Below are positions 1 through 7,095 of a stretch of 21,246 nt of DNA, one piece after another. Below the pieces are notes generated by a model. It worked only from the letters and a program-made list of their open reading frames with translations. It had not been told where the DNA came from and ran no database searches. Source of the stretch: Magnetominusculus dajiuhuensis. Lineage in GTDB: Bacteria > Nitrospirota > Thermodesulfovibrionia > Thermodesulfovibrionales > Magnetobacteriaceae. The stretch is from the NCBI RefSeq assembly GCF_046044395.1, contig NZ_JBJUSG010000056.1, positions 1 through 21,246 of the forward strand, given 5' to 3'. Position numbers and translations under genes: made by a program. How positions within the stretch are numbered: the stretch's first letter is position 1; every line of letters begins with the position of its first letter.

Positions 1-338
1 GCTTTCAAAAACCCTTTTATCAATAGGTGCAAATTTCTATATCGGAGCTTGGGTAGTTTAAGCGTGTTTTTATATTTCTATATGGTAGAATAAACTATGG
101 TATTTAAATTTCTATGCAGTATCAGCTGCTGTAGGCCGCTTAACTTGTATAGTGGGGGGATATTTTATGCTCATTTCCGAAGATCAATAATAAAGAACAA
201 TTTGCACAATAAACAAAATGAAACATTTTGTATAGGGTACCCCCTGTAAATGCCAGTAAACCCGAATATTTATTGAAGGCCGAAAAGGCCAAAAATAGAC
301 AAAACGGTGAAGGCGCGGCGTGTCCCCCTTTTTTTGCC
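1..338. other. AT-rich non-coding leader upstream of brnT
   Basis: I see no convincing gene here. The stretch is AT-rich. It holds three spaced copies of TTTCTAT (34-40, 75-81, 109-115), the first of them inside a 29-bp repeat shared with the far end of the window. An inverted repeat has 8-bp arms ACAAAATG/CATTTTGT around AAA (213-231), followed by the palindrome GGGTACCC (235-242). Short minus-strand reading frames run through the region and into brnT, but they lack family resemblance and ribosome binding sites. Confidence 0.6.
25..53 (+). repeat. 29-bp dispersed repeat, copy 1
   Basis: This 29-bp segment starts with AGGTG and ends in ATATCGGAGCTTGGG. It matches the minus-strand sequence at 20929-20901 at 26 of 29 positions, so the two copies lie in inverted orientation almost 21 kb apart. 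A shorter relative, CTATATCGGATTTAGGG, occurs at about 21157. No function is evident. The second copy lies just upstream of a toxin-antitoxin promoter. Confidence 0.6.
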
Positions 339-367
339 TTGACAAAAACCACGAATGTGGTTACAAT
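339..367 (+). promoter_or_regulatory. sigma70-type promoter of brnTA
   Basis: A perfect -35 TTGACA (339-344) is followed after exactly 17 bp by TACAAT (362-367), which is 5 of 6 to the -10 consensus. The predicted transcription start falls at about 373-374, on the brnT start codon itself. This suggests a leaderless mRNA. Confidence 0.8.
347..362. promoter_or_regulatory. Probable BrnA operator palindrome
   Basis: AACCAC and GTGGTT form a perfect 6-bp inverted repeat around GAAT. It fills the spacer of the brnT promoter and touches the -10 box. BrnA-type antitoxins are DNA-binding proteins that repress their own promoter, and this is the only palindrome in the right place. The assignment to BrnA is inferred. 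Confidence 0.65.
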
Positions 368-372
368 AAGGC

Positions 373-642
373 ATGATATTTGAATGGTCAGAGCCGAAGC
401 GGCTTGCCGTTTTGAAAATGCGTGACCTTGATTTTTTCGACGCGCAGTCTTTGTTTGATGGAAGGTGTTTATACACCTTCCCTTCGCCAAGAGGCACGGA
501 GGAAAGGTGGGTCAGCGTAGGAGAAATGAATGGACGACTTATTGCCGTTGTGTGGACGCGGCGTGATGACGCCGTTCGCATTATTACTATGAGGAGGGCG
601 AGAGATGAAGAAAAAAGAACATATCGTGCGCTATACGTCTGA
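373..642 (+). CDS. brnT: BrnT family type II toxin (RNase)
   Basis: This 89-aa protein has the BrnT layout: an N-terminal FEWSEPKR, corresponding to the family's FEWD-x-K opening; a central G-x-EERWVSVGEMNGRLIAVVWT segment; and a C-terminal VRIITMRRARDEEKRTY, matching the family's iRiISaRrAt.rE..Y ending. BrnT toxins have a RelE-like fold and act as ribonucleases that stop translation until bound by BrnA. The start at 373 is set by the conserved N-terminus. No Shine-Dalgarno sequence fits, because the promoter -10 box ends at 367, so leaderless translation is likely. The 3' end overlaps brnA by 38 nt, as expected for this toxin-first operon. The family call is firm; activity is inferred from the family. 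Confidence 0.88.
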   Translation: MIFEWSEPKRLAVLKMRDLDFFDAQSLFDGRCLYTFPSPRGTEERWVSVGEMNGRLIAVVWTRRDDAVRIITMRRARDEEKRTYRALYV

Positions 643-946
643 AGAGCTTGCCGCTATGTGCGCGCGCGGCGAGAGCCTTACCGATTGGGCGAAGGTTGAT
701 GCTATGACGGAGGAAGAGCTGGAGGCCAGTATCGCCGCAGACCCCGACGATGTGCATGAGCCATTGGACTGGAGTCAAGCATTTGTCGGTTTGCCCCCGG
801 GCAAGAAGCACATCAATATCCGCGTGGATGCTGATGTGCTTGACTGGTTTCGTAGCAAGGGCAAGGGATACCAAACTTACATGAACAGCGTGCTTCGCGC
901 GTTTGTGGCGAAGCAAGGCGCAGGAAAAGTTGGCAACAGGCTGTGA
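605..946 (+). CDS. brnA: BrnA family antitoxin
   Basis: This 113-aa protein ends in the BrnA hallmark: KHINIRVDADVLDWF, then RSKGKGYQTYMNSVLRAFV at about residues 68-102. This is the ribbon-helix-helix-like region used for DNA binding and dimerisation. The first 60 residues are acidic and helical and probably contact or cover the toxin. ATG 605 is preceded by GAGGAGGGCGAG, a strong ribosome binding site inside the end of brnT. This gives the antitoxin its own efficient initiation while the toxin seems to start leaderless. The protein neutralises BrnT and should autorepress at the palindrome in the brnT promoter. A short basic tail (about residues 105-113) follows the conserved core. Confidence 0.88.
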   Translation: MKKKEHIVRYTSEELAAMCARGESLTDWAKVDAMTEEELEASIAADPDDVHEPLDWSQAFVGLPPGKKHINIRVDADVLDWFRSKGKGYQTYMNSVLRAFVAKQGAGKVGNRL

Positions 947-975
947 GCGAGCGCAAACACCTTACAGGGCTTTTT

Positions 976-1185
976 TCAAGACAGTTTGAGCTTAGGGGGT
1001 GGCATATGGACTAAAAGTTTGCCGCCTTCAGAGTAGTGCGTCGGTATACCGAGTGCGTCATTTTCGGCGACTGCCTTCTTTGCCGCTCTTGTAAACGACT
1101 TTTGCGCCAGCGCAATCAACGCATCAGCATCATCAAAGATGCTGTCGTCATCAATAGATGGCGTATGCTTCACCGCGCGCTTCAC
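976..1185 (-). CDS. Small hypothetical protein (69 aa) next to brnTA
   Basis: This small acidic-to-basic protein carries a C-terminal LGIPTHYSEGGKLLVHMPP stretch (about residues 46-64). The segment resembles a pattern I associate with short uncharacterised bacterial proteins often found beside toxin-antitoxin genes, with xGIPxxYxxxGKxxxxxP at the end. The first 45 residues contain an Asp-rich run and a predicted helix. The start is GTG at 1185, preceded by AGGAG 8 nt upstream, a good ribosome binding site that supports a real gene. It converges on brnA with 29 bp between the stops. A tandem repeat of TTTTTTTGCAG lies 40-61 bp upstream of its start. Function is unknown; an antitoxin-like or orphan partner role is only a guess. 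Confidence 0.6.
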   Translation of the reverse strand: MKRAVKHTPSIDDDSIFDDADALIALAQKSFTRAAKKAVAENDALGIPTHYSEGGKLLVHMPPPKLKLS

Positions 1186-1224
1186 GTGATTTGCTCCTGC
1201 AAGCGATACATGACTTATTGTAGC

Positions 1225-1246
1225 TTTTTTTGCAGTTTTTTTGCAG
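1225..1246. repeat. Tandem 11-bp repeat upstream of the 69-aa gene
   Basis: TTTTTTTGCAG occurs twice head to tail (1225-1235 and 1236-1246). It lies just upstream of a TACAAT-like -10 (minus strand 1222-1217) that could serve the 69-aa gene. Copies one helical turn apart could be a protein site in the -35 position, where no good -35 box is seen. Confidence 0.5.
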
Positions 1247-1301
1247 AAGTAATTTATAGATAATTATAGGTGTCAGGTTAGTAGTGCGGGATTTACGGGG
1301 T

Positions 1302-1324
1302 GAAGGGGAGGTTACCTCCCCTTC
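1302..1324. other. Near-perfect hairpin between the 69-aa gene and pbpC
   Basis: Arms GAAGGGGAGG (1302-1311) and CCTCCCCTTC (1315-1324) enclose TTA, so the hairpin is very stable. No T-run follows on either strand, so it is not a textbook terminator. A hairpin of the same style, with a TTA loop and GGAGG-type arms, follows msbA at 20286, hinting at a dispersed element. Confidence 0.6.
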
Positions 1325-1357
1325 GTCGTTAATCCTTATGCCGTTTAATTGAGTACA

Positions 1358-1366
1358 TGTTATAAT
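1358..1366 (+). promoter_or_regulatory. Extended -10 promoter of pbpC
   Basis: TGTTATAAT is a perfect -10 hexamer (1361-1366) with the TGn extension. No recognisable -35 lies 16-18 bp upstream. Transcription would start near 1373, which excludes the TTG at 1349 as start codon and favours ATG 1379 with a leader of only a few bases. Confidence 0.55.
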
Positions 1367-1378
1367 ATTCATGGAACA

Positions 1379-3526
1379 ATGAATAGAAAAAACCTCACAC
1401 TATTTATCGTAGCACAGGCGCTCGTGTTGGCGCTTTTGGGGGCGGCTTATCTCGTGTTTTTCTCCGGTGGCGGCACACAGCCGTCGTTTCAGCAGGTCAA
1501 AGACTCATACAGACCCTCGGAGGCCGTCCTGCTTGACAGGAATATGGAGGTAATCCATGAACTAAGGGTTGACGCGAGGGGGCGGCGACTTGCGTGGCAG
1601 CCGTTGAAAGACATATCGCCCGCCGTCCTTCAGGCAATAATCCACATAGAGGACAAGAGGTTTTACGCCCACCACGGTGTGGACGTCTTCGCCATCGCCT
1701 CATCAGCCCTCAAATCAGCAGCGCGGCGCGGCGCCAGTACCATAACCATGCAGCTTGCCTCTGCCCTGAACGATGGATTCAGGCCAAAAAAGGGGAGGCG
1801 GTCATTCGCCCAGAAGATAAGCCAGATTAAGGCCGCCCTATCCCTTGAGCGCAGATGGTCAAAAGACGAAATCCTTGAAAGCTATCTGAATCTGGTTACT
1901 TACAGGGGAGAGCTGACTGGCATTGGGGCGGCGTCAAGGGGGCTTTTTGACAGGGAACCATCAGGGCTTACGCAGTCTCAGTCTCTTGTCCTTGCCGCCC
2001 TTGTGGGGGCACCAAATGCCTCGTATCAGGCCATAGGGACGCGGGCATGTCTGTTTGCAAAGGGCCTTAAATGGGATTACTCCTGCGAGCAAATCAGACA
2101 GTTGGCCTGTGAGACACTCTCAGTCCCCTATCAAATCAGGTCTCGAATTGCCTTTGCCCCGCATGTGGCACGGCTTTTGATTAAGAATGCTCCGGTAGTT
2201 TCAACGCTGGACGGTGAGCTTCAGCGTGTCGTGTTGGAGAGGCTTGACAGACACCTGATTGCCCTTAAAGACAGCAATGTTTCAGACGGTGCGGTGCTCG
2301 TCGTGGAAAATAAGACGGGTGAGATACTGGCCTATGTGGGAAACGGCGGCGGGGTGTTGTCAAGCGCCGTGAAAGTTGATGGCGTCAGGGCGCGGCGCCA
2401 GGCAGGGTCAACCCTAAAACCATTCCTTTATGAATTGGCGCTTGAGCGCGGGTTTTTAACGGCGGCTTCGATTCTGGATGACTCCCCGCTGAGGATTCAA
2501 ACGACGTCGGGGCTTTTCATCCCTCAAAACTATGAAAAGGATTTTAAGGGACAGGTAAGCGTAAGGACGGCGTTGTCGTCATCTCTGAACGTGCCGGCTG
2601 TCAGGGTTTTAGAGATTGCGGGGCTTGAGGCCTTTACCGACAGGCTCAGGGCGTTGGGCTTTAATGGCTTAAAGGAGGACGCGGAGTTCTACGGCTATGC
2701 TATCGCGCTTGGCTCTTTGGACGTAACCCTGCTTGAGCTGGTAAACGCCTACCGCACGCTTGCCAATGGCGGCGTGATGGGAGAGTTGACCCTGACTGAC
2801 AACCCTGCCCCGGCAAAGCCACGGCAGATACTGGACAACAGGGCTGCCTATATAATATCAAACATATTGTCTGACAGAGGGGCAAGGAGCCTGACCTTCG
2901 GCTTTGAGAATCCCCTTTCGACGAGATTTTGGACGGCCGTTAAGACCGGCACAAGCAAGGACATGCGGGACAACTGGTGTGTGGGATACTCTGACCGCTA
3001 TACGGTTGGCGTGTGGGTTGGAAATTTTTCGGGAGCGCCGATGAGAGACGTAAGTGGCGTAACCGGCGCGGCACCGCTGTGGGTAGATGTGATGAGTTAT
3101 CTCCACAGCACGGCCTCGTCAAAGGCACCCGCGCCACCGCCAGGCGTTACCTCTGAGATTATCAGATTTGAAGACGGCGTAGAGCCAGACCGGCGCGAAG
3201 TATTCATAAAGGGCACAGAACCCAACTCAGGGGATAAGCCTGCCCCCGCGGTAGTCAGGCTCAACAGAGAATATGAGACCCCCCATATAACCTATCCACC
3301 CTCTGATACAATAATAAGCCTTGACCCGGACATCGGCGAGGCAAATCAAATAGTAGTTTTTCAGTACATCCCACAGTATGAACGCCTCACATGGACGCTA
3401 AACGGTGAAAGGCTCAGCTCACAAGGGTCGCCCCGTCTGTGGAGGCCCCAAAAGGGAAACTACACGCTTTCCATTGTGAACAACGAAAAGATAGTACTTG
3501 ATACAGTATCATTTCAAGTCCGGTAA
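1379..3526 (+). CDS. pbpC: Penicillin-binding protein 1C (bifunctional murein synthase)
   Basis: This 715-aa class A PBP has a transmembrane helix at about residues 5-28. The GT51 transglycosylase domain follows, with HIEDKRFYAHHG (catalytic Glu about 91) and GASTITMQLA. The transpeptidase domain has STLK (about 344-347), SLN (about 402-404) and KTGTS (about 522-526). A BiPBP_C-type beta-domain at about 625-715 is typical of PbpC. It polymerises lipid II and crosslinks peptidoglycan on the outer face of the cytoplasmic membrane. I chose ATG 1379 over TTG 1349 because the TATAAT box lies between them and the membrane helix follows directly. All catalytic motifs are intact. PbpC proteins often sit beside alpha-2-macroglobulin genes; none is present here. 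The stop is followed closely by the YihY-family gene. Confidence 0.93.
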   Translation: MNRKNLTLFIVAQALVLALLGAAYLVFFSGGGTQPSFQQVKDSYRPSEAVLLDRNMEVIHELRVDARGRRLAWQPLKDISPAVLQAIIHIEDKRFYAHHGVDVFAIASSALKSAARRGASTITMQLASALNDGFRPKKGRRSFAQKISQIKAALSLERRWSKDEILESYLNLVTYRGELTGIGAASRGLFDREPSGLTQSQSLVLAALVGAPNASYQAIGTRACLFAKGLKWDYSCEQIRQLACETLSVPYQIRSRIAFAPHVARLLIKNAPVVSTLDGELQRVVLERLDRHLIALKDSNVSDGAVLVVENKTGEILAYVGNGGGVLSSAVKVDGVRARRQAGSTLKPFLYELALERGFLTAASILDDSPLRIQTTSGLFIPQNYEKDFKGQVSVRTALSSSLNVPAVRVLEIAGLEAFTDRLRALGFNGLKEDAEFYGYAIALGSLDVTLLELVNAYRTLANGGVMGELTLTDNPAPAKPRQILDNRAAYIISNILSDRGARSLTFGFENPLSTRFWTAVKTGTSKDMRDNWCVGYSDRYTVGVWVGNFSGAPMRDVSGVTGAAPLWVDVMSYLHSTASSKAPAPPPGVTSEIIRFEDGVEPDRREVFIKGTEPNSGDKPAPAVVRLNREYETPHITYPPSDTIISLDPDIGEANQIVVFQYIPQYERLTWTLNGERLSSQGSPRLWRPQKGNYTLSIVNNEKIVLDTVSFQVR

Positions 3527-3575
3527 GGCGGGGGGATTTAGGCACTTTCGGGCACTTTATTTAGCCGCCCCATGT

Positions 3576-4859
3576 ATGATAGGATTATGGTATGCGGGAG
3601 ATTATTATATCCAGACGGCTCAGGCCTTGAGTAATATCAGCAATTCTATTTCAGGTGGGCGCAGAGGCGTGAGCAGTCCCGCCGAATTGTTAATTGTTTT
3701 TGTCGAATCCATAAAATCGTTTATAAAAAACAATCACATCATCTACTCGGCCGCTTTGGCCTATTACGGGATTTTTGCCTCAATCCCTATGTTGATTCTT
3801 GCCGCTTTATTATTAGTGGGCTATTTCACGTCTTCTATGGGGGCTATTGATGGGCTGAAGAGGATTATTTCTATTGTGCTGCCGCAGCAACAGGACATAA
3901 TCCTGAAAGAGGTATATACGCTCTCAAACCTGAAGGGGAGCTGGGGCGTTGTTGGCGTCATTGCCTGTGTCTGGTCTATCACACCCCTGATGTCCACACT
4001 GAGGGTTGTCTTTGCGAACATCTTTAAGGAAGACAACCGAAGGCCTTTTCTTATAGGAATAGCCATAGATGTTGTAATAGTATTTTTATTCCTCCTGATT
4101 CTCATATCCCTCGTCGTTGGCGAGATTGTTTACTCACATCTGCTGGCCGTTATTTTTAACCATATCCCGTTCGTTTATCAAATAATCGGCCTGAGTACAA
4201 ACCTGCTCATATCAATAGTCGCCCTTATCGCTTTTTTTTATGTGTTAATACCTGTACGAACCGGTTTTTGGAATATCTTTGCCGGTGTGCTGGTGACATC
4301 TTTATTATGGTCTGTTGTGAAGCCAACATTTGCGTATTTTGTCGTTGCCAATCCCCATTTCGGGTTTGCCTTTGGCTCTCTGAAGGCAATTTTAGTGATA
4401 ATCCTTTGGGTATATATGTCGTTTTTTATCCTGCTGATAGGGGTAGAGTTTACCGCGAATATGCACAGAAAGGGCATTGTTTCACTGAAGTATTTAATTG
4501 AAACACACCCAAGCGGCAAAATCCACAACGATATGCTCTATAAATACGCCAGATCATACAGAGCCGACACTGTTATTTTTCAATCCGGAGACACTGCCGG
4601 CGAAATGTACTATATCCTCGGCGGTGCGGTTCAGATAACCGAAAACGGCCACATTATAAGCGAACTCAAAGAGGGGCATATCTTTGGAGAAACCGGCATG
4701 CTGCTGCATTCCAATAGGACAAAAACCGCGGCGGCTGTATCGGACAATACCATCCTCCTTCCCATTAACTCAGAGGATTTTGATGCGCTCTCAAAAAGTG
4801 ACCCGCAAATGGTTCTGCTTCTGCTTAAGGAGATAGCGAGAAAACTTGCCTGCTCATAG
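3576..4859 (+). CDS. YihY/BrkB membrane protein fused to a cNMP-binding domain
   Basis: The N-terminal two thirds are a YihY/BrkB-family polytopic protein. The diagnostic segment is YSAALAYYGIFASIPMLIL, about six hydrophobic helices follow, and the last one ends VGVEFTANMHRKG-like (ILLIGVEFTANMHRKG). The final ~100 residues form a cyclic-nucleotide-binding domain: VIFQSGDTAGEMYYILGGAVQI, then the phosphate-binding cassette FGETGML..NRTKTA. The cassette Arg is kept, but the usual RTAT/RSAT reads RTKT. YihY proteins were once called RNase BN, and their function is unclear; the fused sensor suggests gating or control by a nucleotide second messenger. The start is uncertain: an in-frame TTG at 3498 overlaps pbpC, ATG 3576 lacks a clear ribosome site, and GTG 3669 follows AGGTGGG. 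The gene directly follows pbpC, suggesting a cell-envelope role. Confidence 0.85.
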   Translation: MIGLWYAGDYYIQTAQALSNISNSISGGRRGVSSPAELLIVFVESIKSFIKNNHIIYSAALAYYGIFASIPMLILAALLLVGYFTSSMGAIDGLKRIISIVLPQQQDIILKEVYTLSNLKGSWGVVGVIACVWSITPLMSTLRVVFANIFKEDNRRPFLIGIAIDVVIVFLFLLILISLVVGEIVYSHLLAVIFNHIPFVYQIIGLSTNLLISIVALIAFFYVLIPVRTGFWNIFAGVLVTSLLWSVVKPTFAYFVVANPHFGFAFGSLKAILVIILWVYMSFFILLIGVEFTANMHRKGIVSLKYLIETHPSGKIHNDMLYKYARSYRADTVIFQSGDTAGEMYYILGGAVQITENGHIISELKEGHIFGETGMLLHSNRTKTAAAVSDNTILLPINSEDFDALSKSDPQMVLLLLKEIARKLACS

Positions 4860-4917
4860 GTCATCCCAAGCGAAGACCACCTGAAAATATTATAGGGATT
4901 TGGGTAAAATAAAATCG

Positions 4918-4947
4918 TTGCCATATTAATAATAACTATGTTACATT
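4918..4947 (+). promoter_or_regulatory. Promoter of tRNA-Asp
   Basis: TTGCCA (4918-4923) is followed after 18 bp by TACATT (4942-4947). Transcription would begin around 4953, 13 nt before the mature tRNA 5' end. Confidence 0.5.
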
Positions 4948-4965
4948 ACATTGCAGACGATGTAA

Positions 4966-5042
<77 letters not shown>

Positions 5043-5308
5043 TACAAAATCGTTATATATCAGTGAGTAATCTGCAGCATCAGATACCACAAAACGCCTT
5101 GCCTATTCCTACTATAAATAGTGTCATGTCAACCGTCTATTGATTGCATAGGTATCTTGTGATTTTTTTTCAAATGCGATTGCCCTGTGTTTATACGAGG
5201 AAAGTTGACACAGAGAACCCGCTGATGGTACATTCAAGAGAGTTGGATTTTCCAAGCCTTACTGAACCAAGACAGATTTTGCCTGAATAGGCCAATAAGG
5301 AGTAACCA
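5043..5308. other. Non-coding spacer between tRNA-Asp and the creatininase gene
   Basis: No supported gene is present. The spacer is AT-rich, with a run of eight T at 5163-5170 that has no clear preceding stem, and a promoter candidate at 5205-5234. No terminator is seen for the tRNA. Confidence 0.5.
5205..5234 (+). promoter_or_regulatory. Candidate promoter of the creatininase-family gene
   Basis: A perfect TTGACA (5205-5210) is followed after 18 bp by TACATT (5229-5234). It lies about 75 bp upstream of the start codon, leaving a 5' leader of about 68 nt. Confidence 0.5.
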
Positions 5309-6031
5309 ATGATACTTCAGGACTGCACAATGGCGGAATTCACAGAATATCTCCAAAAGACAAAGACGATTGTGTTTCCTTTTGGCACTATTGAAGAACA
5401 CGGTAGTCACTTACCGTTAAGTACAGACACGCTGACCATAGAAGAGGCAGTTCATTTAGCAGGGAAAGAACGTGATTTCTTTCTTGCCCCTCCAATCCAC
5501 TATGGTGTATGTACTTCTAATGGCAATCATCCGGGTACTATAAGGATAACAGCCAAAACGTTGAGGCATTTGACCTTAGACCTCGTTAGAGACGCATATA
5601 CAAAGGGATTAAGGAATTTTCTGCTAATTTCTGGACATGGCGGTAGTCTTCATATGGAGGCCATTAAAGAGGTGTCAGAGATATTAATCCATGAGTTAGA
5701 TGATATAAGGCTTGCGGTCTTCTCGCCTTACGAAATGCTTATAAAGGAACTTTTTGGCCTATGTGAGACAGAAAACGACGGCCACGCCGGGGAGCTTGAG
5801 ACATCTATGGTGCTTGCCATATCTCCCAACCTCGTCAAAGGAAGAGCAAAAGAGGAATACCCACAGTTTCCTAAACCGTTCATAGTCAGAGACAAAGTAA
5901 AATACTGGCCTGGAGGCGTATGGGGTAATCCTGAGAAGGCGTCAATTGAGAAGGGTAAGAAGGCCATTAAAATCATTTCTGATAAGATCATAGAATTGAT
6001 AGATAGGATTGAGCAGGGTGAGGAATTTTAG
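5309..6031 (+). CDS. Creatininase-family amidohydrolase
   Basis: The 240-aa length fits the creatininase/MftE-like family. Metal-site motifs are visible in order: GTIEEHGSHLPLSTDT (Glu29, His31, Asp40), HYGVCTSNGNHPGTI, SGHGGS (His110) and HAGELETS (Glu162). These residues would bind two divalent metal ions for hydrolysis of a cyclic or linear amide. The family includes creatininase, FAPy deformylases and mycofactocin peptidase MftE; the substrate cannot be told from sequence. ATG 5309 has AAGGAG 6-7 nt upstream. No MftE partner genes (mftA, mftC) are present, so mycofactocin processing is unlikely. It stands alone, with its own promoter candidate and a spacer before the next gene. Confidence 0.88.
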   Translation: MILQDCTMAEFTEYLQKTKTIVFPFGTIEEHGSHLPLSTDTLTIEEAVHLAGKERDFFLAPPIHYGVCTSNGNHPGTIRITAKTLRHLTLDLVRDAYTKGLRNFLLISGHGGSLHMEAIKEVSEILIHELDDIRLAVFSPYEMLIKELFGLCETENDGHAGELETSMVLAISPNLVKGRAKEEYPQFPKPFIVRDKVKYWPGGVWGNPEKASIEKGKKAIKIISDKIIELIDRIEQGEEF

Positions 6032-6079
6032 AAGGTGGTGGCCGCTGAGAGGATGGGGAGGCAGTTTTGGGTTGTGATG

Positions 6080-6088
6080 TGGTATAAT
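6080..6088 (+). promoter_or_regulatory. Extended -10 promoter of the 61-aa gene
   Basis: TGGTATAAT combines a perfect TATAAT (6083-6088) with the TGn extension. No good -35 is visible. A perfect 12-bp palindrome, CACAATATTGTG (6142-6153), lies downstream between this box and the ribosome binding site and could be an operator or mRNA element. Confidence 0.5.
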
Positions 6089-6168
6089 TGATATAAGGTG
6101 CCAGCGGCAATTAAGGGACCAGGTAATTCTAAGCCCAGTTGCACAATATTGTGAATTAGGAGGAGAAC

Positions 6169-6354
6169 ATGAAGAAGAAAGTTCAGAAGCGGATCAAGCC
6201 CCGAATTGGTATTGAGGCTCTCATTCGTATCAGGAAAGGCGGCTTCCATGCCACAAAGAAGTCGAAGTCAAAAGATCGAAGGCCAACCAACTGGCTGAGT
6301 TATTTAGACGATGGATTGAGTTCTCTTAATGAGAGAGTTCAGTCCATCGCCTAA
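6169..6354 (+). CDS. Small basic hypothetical protein (61 aa)
   Basis: I do not recognise this protein. Residues 1-45 are strongly basic (KKKVQKRIKPR, KKSKSKDRR) and could bind nucleic acid. The last 16 residues (LSYLDDGLSSLNERVQ) look like a short amphipathic helix. ATG 6169 follows AGGAGGAG at a proper distance, the best ribosome binding site in this part of the window. An extended -10 promoter lies 80 bp upstream, and both support real expression. The 3' end of the frame overlaps an 18-bp hairpin (6309-6349), so the C-terminal residues are partly dictated by a repeat structure. That raises the chance that the frame is a truncated gene or an RNA-first element. Its leader shares a TAATTCTAAGCC-like block with the next gene's leader (TAATCCTAAGCC). 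Confidence 0.45.
   Translation: MKKKVQKRIKPRIGIEALIRIRKGGFHATKKSKSKDRRPTNWLSYLDDGLSSLNERVQSIA
6309..6349. other. 18-bp hairpin at the end of the 61-aa gene
   Basis: Arms 6309-6326 and 6332-6349 (CGATGGATTGAG... against ...TTCAGTCCATCG) pair along all 18 positions with a 5-nt loop TAATG. Three pairs are G-U wobbles that fit an RNA transcribed from the plus strand. No T-run follows. A second inverted pair, GGCCAT (6360-6365)/ATGGCC (6389-6394), lies next to it. Confidence 0.65.
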
Positions 6355-6375
6355 CCAACGGCCATGCAGTAATCC

Positions 6376-6405
6376 TTGACGGCACATAATGGCCATTGAT
6401 AGGAT
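6376..6405 (+). promoter_or_regulatory. Candidate promoter of the FMN oxidoreductase gene
   Basis: TTGACG (6376-6381) is followed after 18 bp by TAGGAT (6400-6405). The perfect palindrome ATGGCCAT (6389-6396) sits in the spacer and could be a repressor site. Confidence 0.4.
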
Positions 6406-6447
6406 AGGTTGTCCACATGATAATCCTAAGCCATACAGGAGAGTAAC

Positions 6448-7095
6448 ATGAAGGTAATGGCTATAAATGGAAGCCCAAGAAAAAACTGGAACACGGCAAC
6501 ATTGCTTCAAAAGGCCCTTGAAGGTGCAGCCTCATGTGGAGCTGAAACAGAACTTATTCACTTATATGACCTGAGCTTCAAGGGATGCGTAAGCTGCTTT
6601 GCGTGTAAAACCATAGGGGGTAAAAGCTACGGCAAGTGCGCTGTTGCCGATGACCTGACAGCGGTCTTCCGCAAGATTGAACAGACTGATGCCATTATCT
6701 TGGGTTCACCTATCTATTTTGGCAGTGTCTCTGGAGAAATGAAATCATTCATGGAACGTCTGCTGTTTCCGAATCTTACTTATACTGATCCACCGCAGTC
6801 GCTCTTTCCTAATAAGATTAGAACAGGCTTCATCTATACAATGAATGTAACGGAAGAACAGATGAAGGAGTGGGGATACGTTCAATTATTCAGCCATCAT
6901 GAGAGATATCTCAAGATGATATTTGGGGAATCCGAGTATCTCTGCTGCTTCGACACTTATCAGTTTGATGATTATTCAAAGGTTGTTTCAACCCGCTTTG
7001 ATCCTGAGAAGAAGTCAAGGAGACGACAGGAGGTATTTCCTGCTGATTGCGAGAAAGCCTTTCAGATGGGAGTAAGGTTTGCTGGTGGGCGGTGA
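6448..7095 (+). CDS. NAD(P)H-dependent FMN oxidoreductase (Cys-cluster flavodoxin fold)
   Basis: This 215-aa protein has a flavodoxin-like fold. The phosphate loop GSPRKNWNT (residues 8-16) binds the FMN phosphate. GSPIYFGSVSGEMKSFMER (86-104) is the second FMN contact of the NADPH-dependent FMN reductase family. Between them lies a cysteine cluster C47-x2-C50-x2-C53-x10-C64 followed by DD. It resembles the Cys motif of iron-sulfur flavoproteins, though with a longer last spacing, so an Fe-S cluster is possible but not shown. Paired YLCCFDTYQFDDY residues occur near the C-terminus, as in related proteins. ATG 6448 follows AGGAGAG. It probably performs soluble electron transfer to a quinone, nitro compound or unknown acceptor. 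Confidence 0.88.
   Translation: MKVMAINGSPRKNWNTATLLQKALEGAASCGAETELIHLYDLSFKGCVSCFACKTIGGKSYGKCAVADDLTAVFRKIEQTDAIILGSPIYFGSVSGEMKSFMERLLFPNLTYTDPPQSLFPNKIRTGFIYTMNVTEEQMKEWGYVQLFSHHERYLKMIFGESEYLCCFDTYQFDDYSKVVSTRFDPEKKSRRRQEVFPADCEKAFQMGVRFAGGR

Noticed and set aside
140..490. 116-aa minus-strand reading frame across the brnT region
   Set aside because: Overlaps brnT and its promoter, has no ribosome binding site and low-complexity cysteine/phenylalanine-rich content; it is a shadow frame.
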